Source: Chroococcidiopsidaceae cyanobacterium CP_BM_RX_35 (GTDB lineage Bacteria > Cyanobacteriota > Cyanobacteriia > Cyanobacteriales > Chroococcidiopsidaceae). From it: DNA of 5,690 nucleotides. The position numbers were made by a program, and so were the translations under genes. This document shows, piece after piece, positions 4,480 to 5,690 of the stretch (the first letter of the stretch is position 1; every line of letters begins with the position of its first letter). The notes under the pieces are model-generated. The model did not search any database. It worked only from the letters and a program-made list of their open reading frames with translations, and was not told the DNA's origin. The DNA is taken from assembly GCA_019242465.1 (NCBI GenBank), contig JAFAVL010000084.1, positions 1-5,690 of the forward strand. The letters run 5' to 3'.

Positions 4480-5690
4480 ATGTCGCAACTCTTCTGGAGT
4501 ACTCTAAAACTAAGTTCGCTGTTTCTAGTTGCTACTTTGTTAATGACAAGCCGTGCTTTGGCAGAGTCAACGACTTCCTCTCGTGAGATAGTGCCATTTA
4601 CCACTGCTACTGCCATCAAGCCACGCCACAGTATCATCCCAGTGGTTAGCACTACCCATCTGTTAGCTCAGAGCGCTCCCAGCAGCGAACTAGAACAAAT
4701 TAACCAGTACAACCAAGCTCCCTCAGCCAGCCCCGCCAACGCCCAGTTACAACAAATTGACCAGTATAGCCAAGCACCAACAACACCAGTCGCACAAGTG
4801 ACATCCGTCTCCCAGTTATCAGATGTGCAGCCGACTGACTGGGCTTTCCAGGCTTTACAGTCCTTAGTCGAGCGTTATGGTTGTATTGCTGGTTATCCAG
4901 ATGGCACCTATCGCGGTAACCGGGCTCTCACTCGCTATGAATTTGCGGCTGGATTGAATGCTTGTTTAGATCGGGTGAACGAACTGATTGCAGCAGGCAC
5001 CTCTAACCTTGTTAGAAAAGAAGACTTAGCTACTCTGCAGCGCTTGCAAGAAGAATTTGCGGCAGAACTTGCTACCCTGCGCGGTCGAGTCGATTCCTTA
5101 GAAGCACGCACGGCTGAACTGGAAGCAAATCAATTTTCCACCACCACCAAGCTAGCTGGAGAAGCCATTCTAGCGGCTAATGGTGTCGGTAACTCGAATG
5201 GCGGTAGCCGAGCAGTGGTTTCGGGCAGACGTCGCGGCTCAGCTGGCAAGATTACAGATAACGCAACATTTAGCGACCGGGTGCGGTTAGTTCTAAATAC
5301 TAGTTTCACAGGTCAAGACCTGTTGAGAACTCGCTTGAATGCTCGGAACACAACTCCTTTTAATGTGGGTGTAACGGGGACAAACGAAACCCGTCTTGGA
5401 TTTGATGGGGACGAAGGTAACACTATCGCCGTCGATCAGCTGTTCTATCGTTTTCCTCTGTTTAATAACGCCATTGTCCAAATTGATGCTGCTAACGTAG
5501 AGTTAGGCGAAAGGGGATTTTCCACCTTTAGCCCCTTTGAAAGTAGTGGACTGGGTTCCATTTCTCGCTACGGGCGATTCAGTCCCATCTACCGGGTAGG
5601 TAACTCTACCACGAATGTGACTAATTCTGTGCTCGGCTCTGGGGGTGCTGGGGCAAGTATTCACCTCAATCCCCAAGGGATTATTGGTTT
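4480..5690 (+). CDS. SLH-domain outer-membrane porin, cyanobacterial 'iron uptake porin' family (3' end outside window)
   Basis: The frame is open from the ATG at 4480 to the window edge (403 codons; these proteins usually exceed 500 residues, so the barrel end is missing). Residues 1-28 are a signal peptide with a hydrophobic core (12-22) and a likely cut after ALA (ALA|ES). A low-complexity Gln/Pro/Ser-rich linker holds two copies of an L-x-Q-I-(N/D)-Q-Y-x-Q-A-P unit. An SLH domain follows (about 111-167: SQLSDVQPTDWAFQALQSL, then GCIAGYPDGTYRGN and LTRYEFAAGLNACLDR), which should bind peptidoglycan-linked polymer. Residues about 178-218 form a heptad-like coiled coil. From about 221 the OprB-like beta-barrel begins, with alternating strands such as DRVRLVLNTSFTG and QLFYRFPLF. 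The protein should form an outer-membrane channel for small solutes; relatives in Synechocystis are linked to iron and inorganic ion uptake. A GTG at 4471 is an alternative start. It lies 148 bases after the importer operon and probably has its own promoter. Family is sure; substrate is not. Confidence 0.92.
   Translation, partial: MSQLFWSTLKLSSLFLVATLLMTSRALAESTTSSREIVPFTTATAIKPRHSIIPVVSTTHLLAQSAPSSELEQINQYNQAPSASPANAQLQQIDQYSQAPTTPVAQVTSVSQLSDVQPTDWAFQALQSLVERYGCIAGYPDGTYRGNRALTRYEFAAGLNACLDRVNELIAAGTSNLVRKEDLATLQRLQEEFAAELATLRGRVDSLEARTAELEANQFSTTTKLAGEAILAANGVGNSNGGSRAVVSGRRRGSAGKITDNATFSDRVRLVLNTSFTGQDLLRTRLNARNTTPFNVGVTGTNETRLGFDGDEGNTIAVDQLFYRFPLFNNAIVQIDAANVELGERGFSTFSPFESSGLGSISRYGRFSPIYRVGNSTTNVTNSVLGSGGAGASIHLNPQGIIG
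4687..4779 (+). repeat. Two-copy 57-base coding repeat in the porin linker
   Basis: Codons 70-81 (ELEQINQYNQAP) and 89-100 (QLQQIDQYSQAP) are near copies with a period of 19 residues. The DNA is also similar, for example CAAATTAACCAGTA against CAAATTGACCAGTA. This looks like an old internal duplication between the signal peptide and the SLH domain, in a part of the protein expected to be flexible. Confidence 0.7.

Noticed and set aside
4458..4652. 64-residue minus-strand frame over the porin signal peptide region
   Set aside because: The + strand encodes a signal peptide, linker and SLH domain in one continuous frame, so the reverse frame is a shadow.
5293..5481. 62-residue minus-strand frame within the porin barrel
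   Set aside because: It is antisense to beta-barrel coding sequence with no independent support.

Overview
The window is chromosomal DNA from a cyanobacterium. Three things point that way: an SLH-plus-beta-barrel outer-membrane porin of the type found almost only in cyanobacteria, a plant-type [2Fe-2S] ferredoxin tail, and a HIP1 palindrome (GCGATCGC, 425-432), which is a cyanobacterial hallmark. Base composition is moderate, with AT-rich intergenic DNA. The genus cannot be fixed; a Chroococcidiopsis-like or filamentous cyanobacterium is only a guess. All genes seen lie on the + strand.

Layout: (1) 1-171 is the C-terminal end of a [2Fe-2S] ferredoxin-like gene that enters from the left and carries the fourth cluster cysteine. 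(2) 206-1411 (or from 188) is a complete class I/II PLP aminotransferase of the methionine/kynurenine (YbdL-like) type. It follows the ferredoxin closely enough for co-transcription. A short hairpin plus T-run at 1430-1456 probably ends this unit. (3) 1457-1674 is a leader region with small direct and inverted repeats and no gene. (4) 1675-4331 is a compact ABC importer operon: lipoprotein-type substrate-binding protein (SsuA-like), permease (SsuC-like) and ATPase (SsuB-like), separated by 7 and 16 bases. (5) 4332-4479 is an AT-rich intergenic region with a 14-bp perfect palindrome and repeated GCAATC words. (6) 4480-5690 is an SLH-domain porin ('iron uptake porin' family), open at the right edge.

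How the genes may work together: the three Ssu-like proteins should form one inner-membrane importer for an organosulfur anion (alkanesulfonate or taurine is likeliest; the exact substrate cannot be read from sequence). The porin could be the outer-membrane entry route for small solutes or iron, but a link to the importer is inference from adjacency only. No sulfonate monooxygenase (SsuD/SsuE) or taurine dioxygenase (TauD) lies in the window, so desulfonation must be encoded elsewhere. The aminotransferase may be linked to sulfur amino-acid metabolism, but its substrate is not proven. The window looks like ordinary metabolism and transport. I see no mobile element, CRISPR array, RNA gene or evident new system; the points worth a second look are mostly regulatory.
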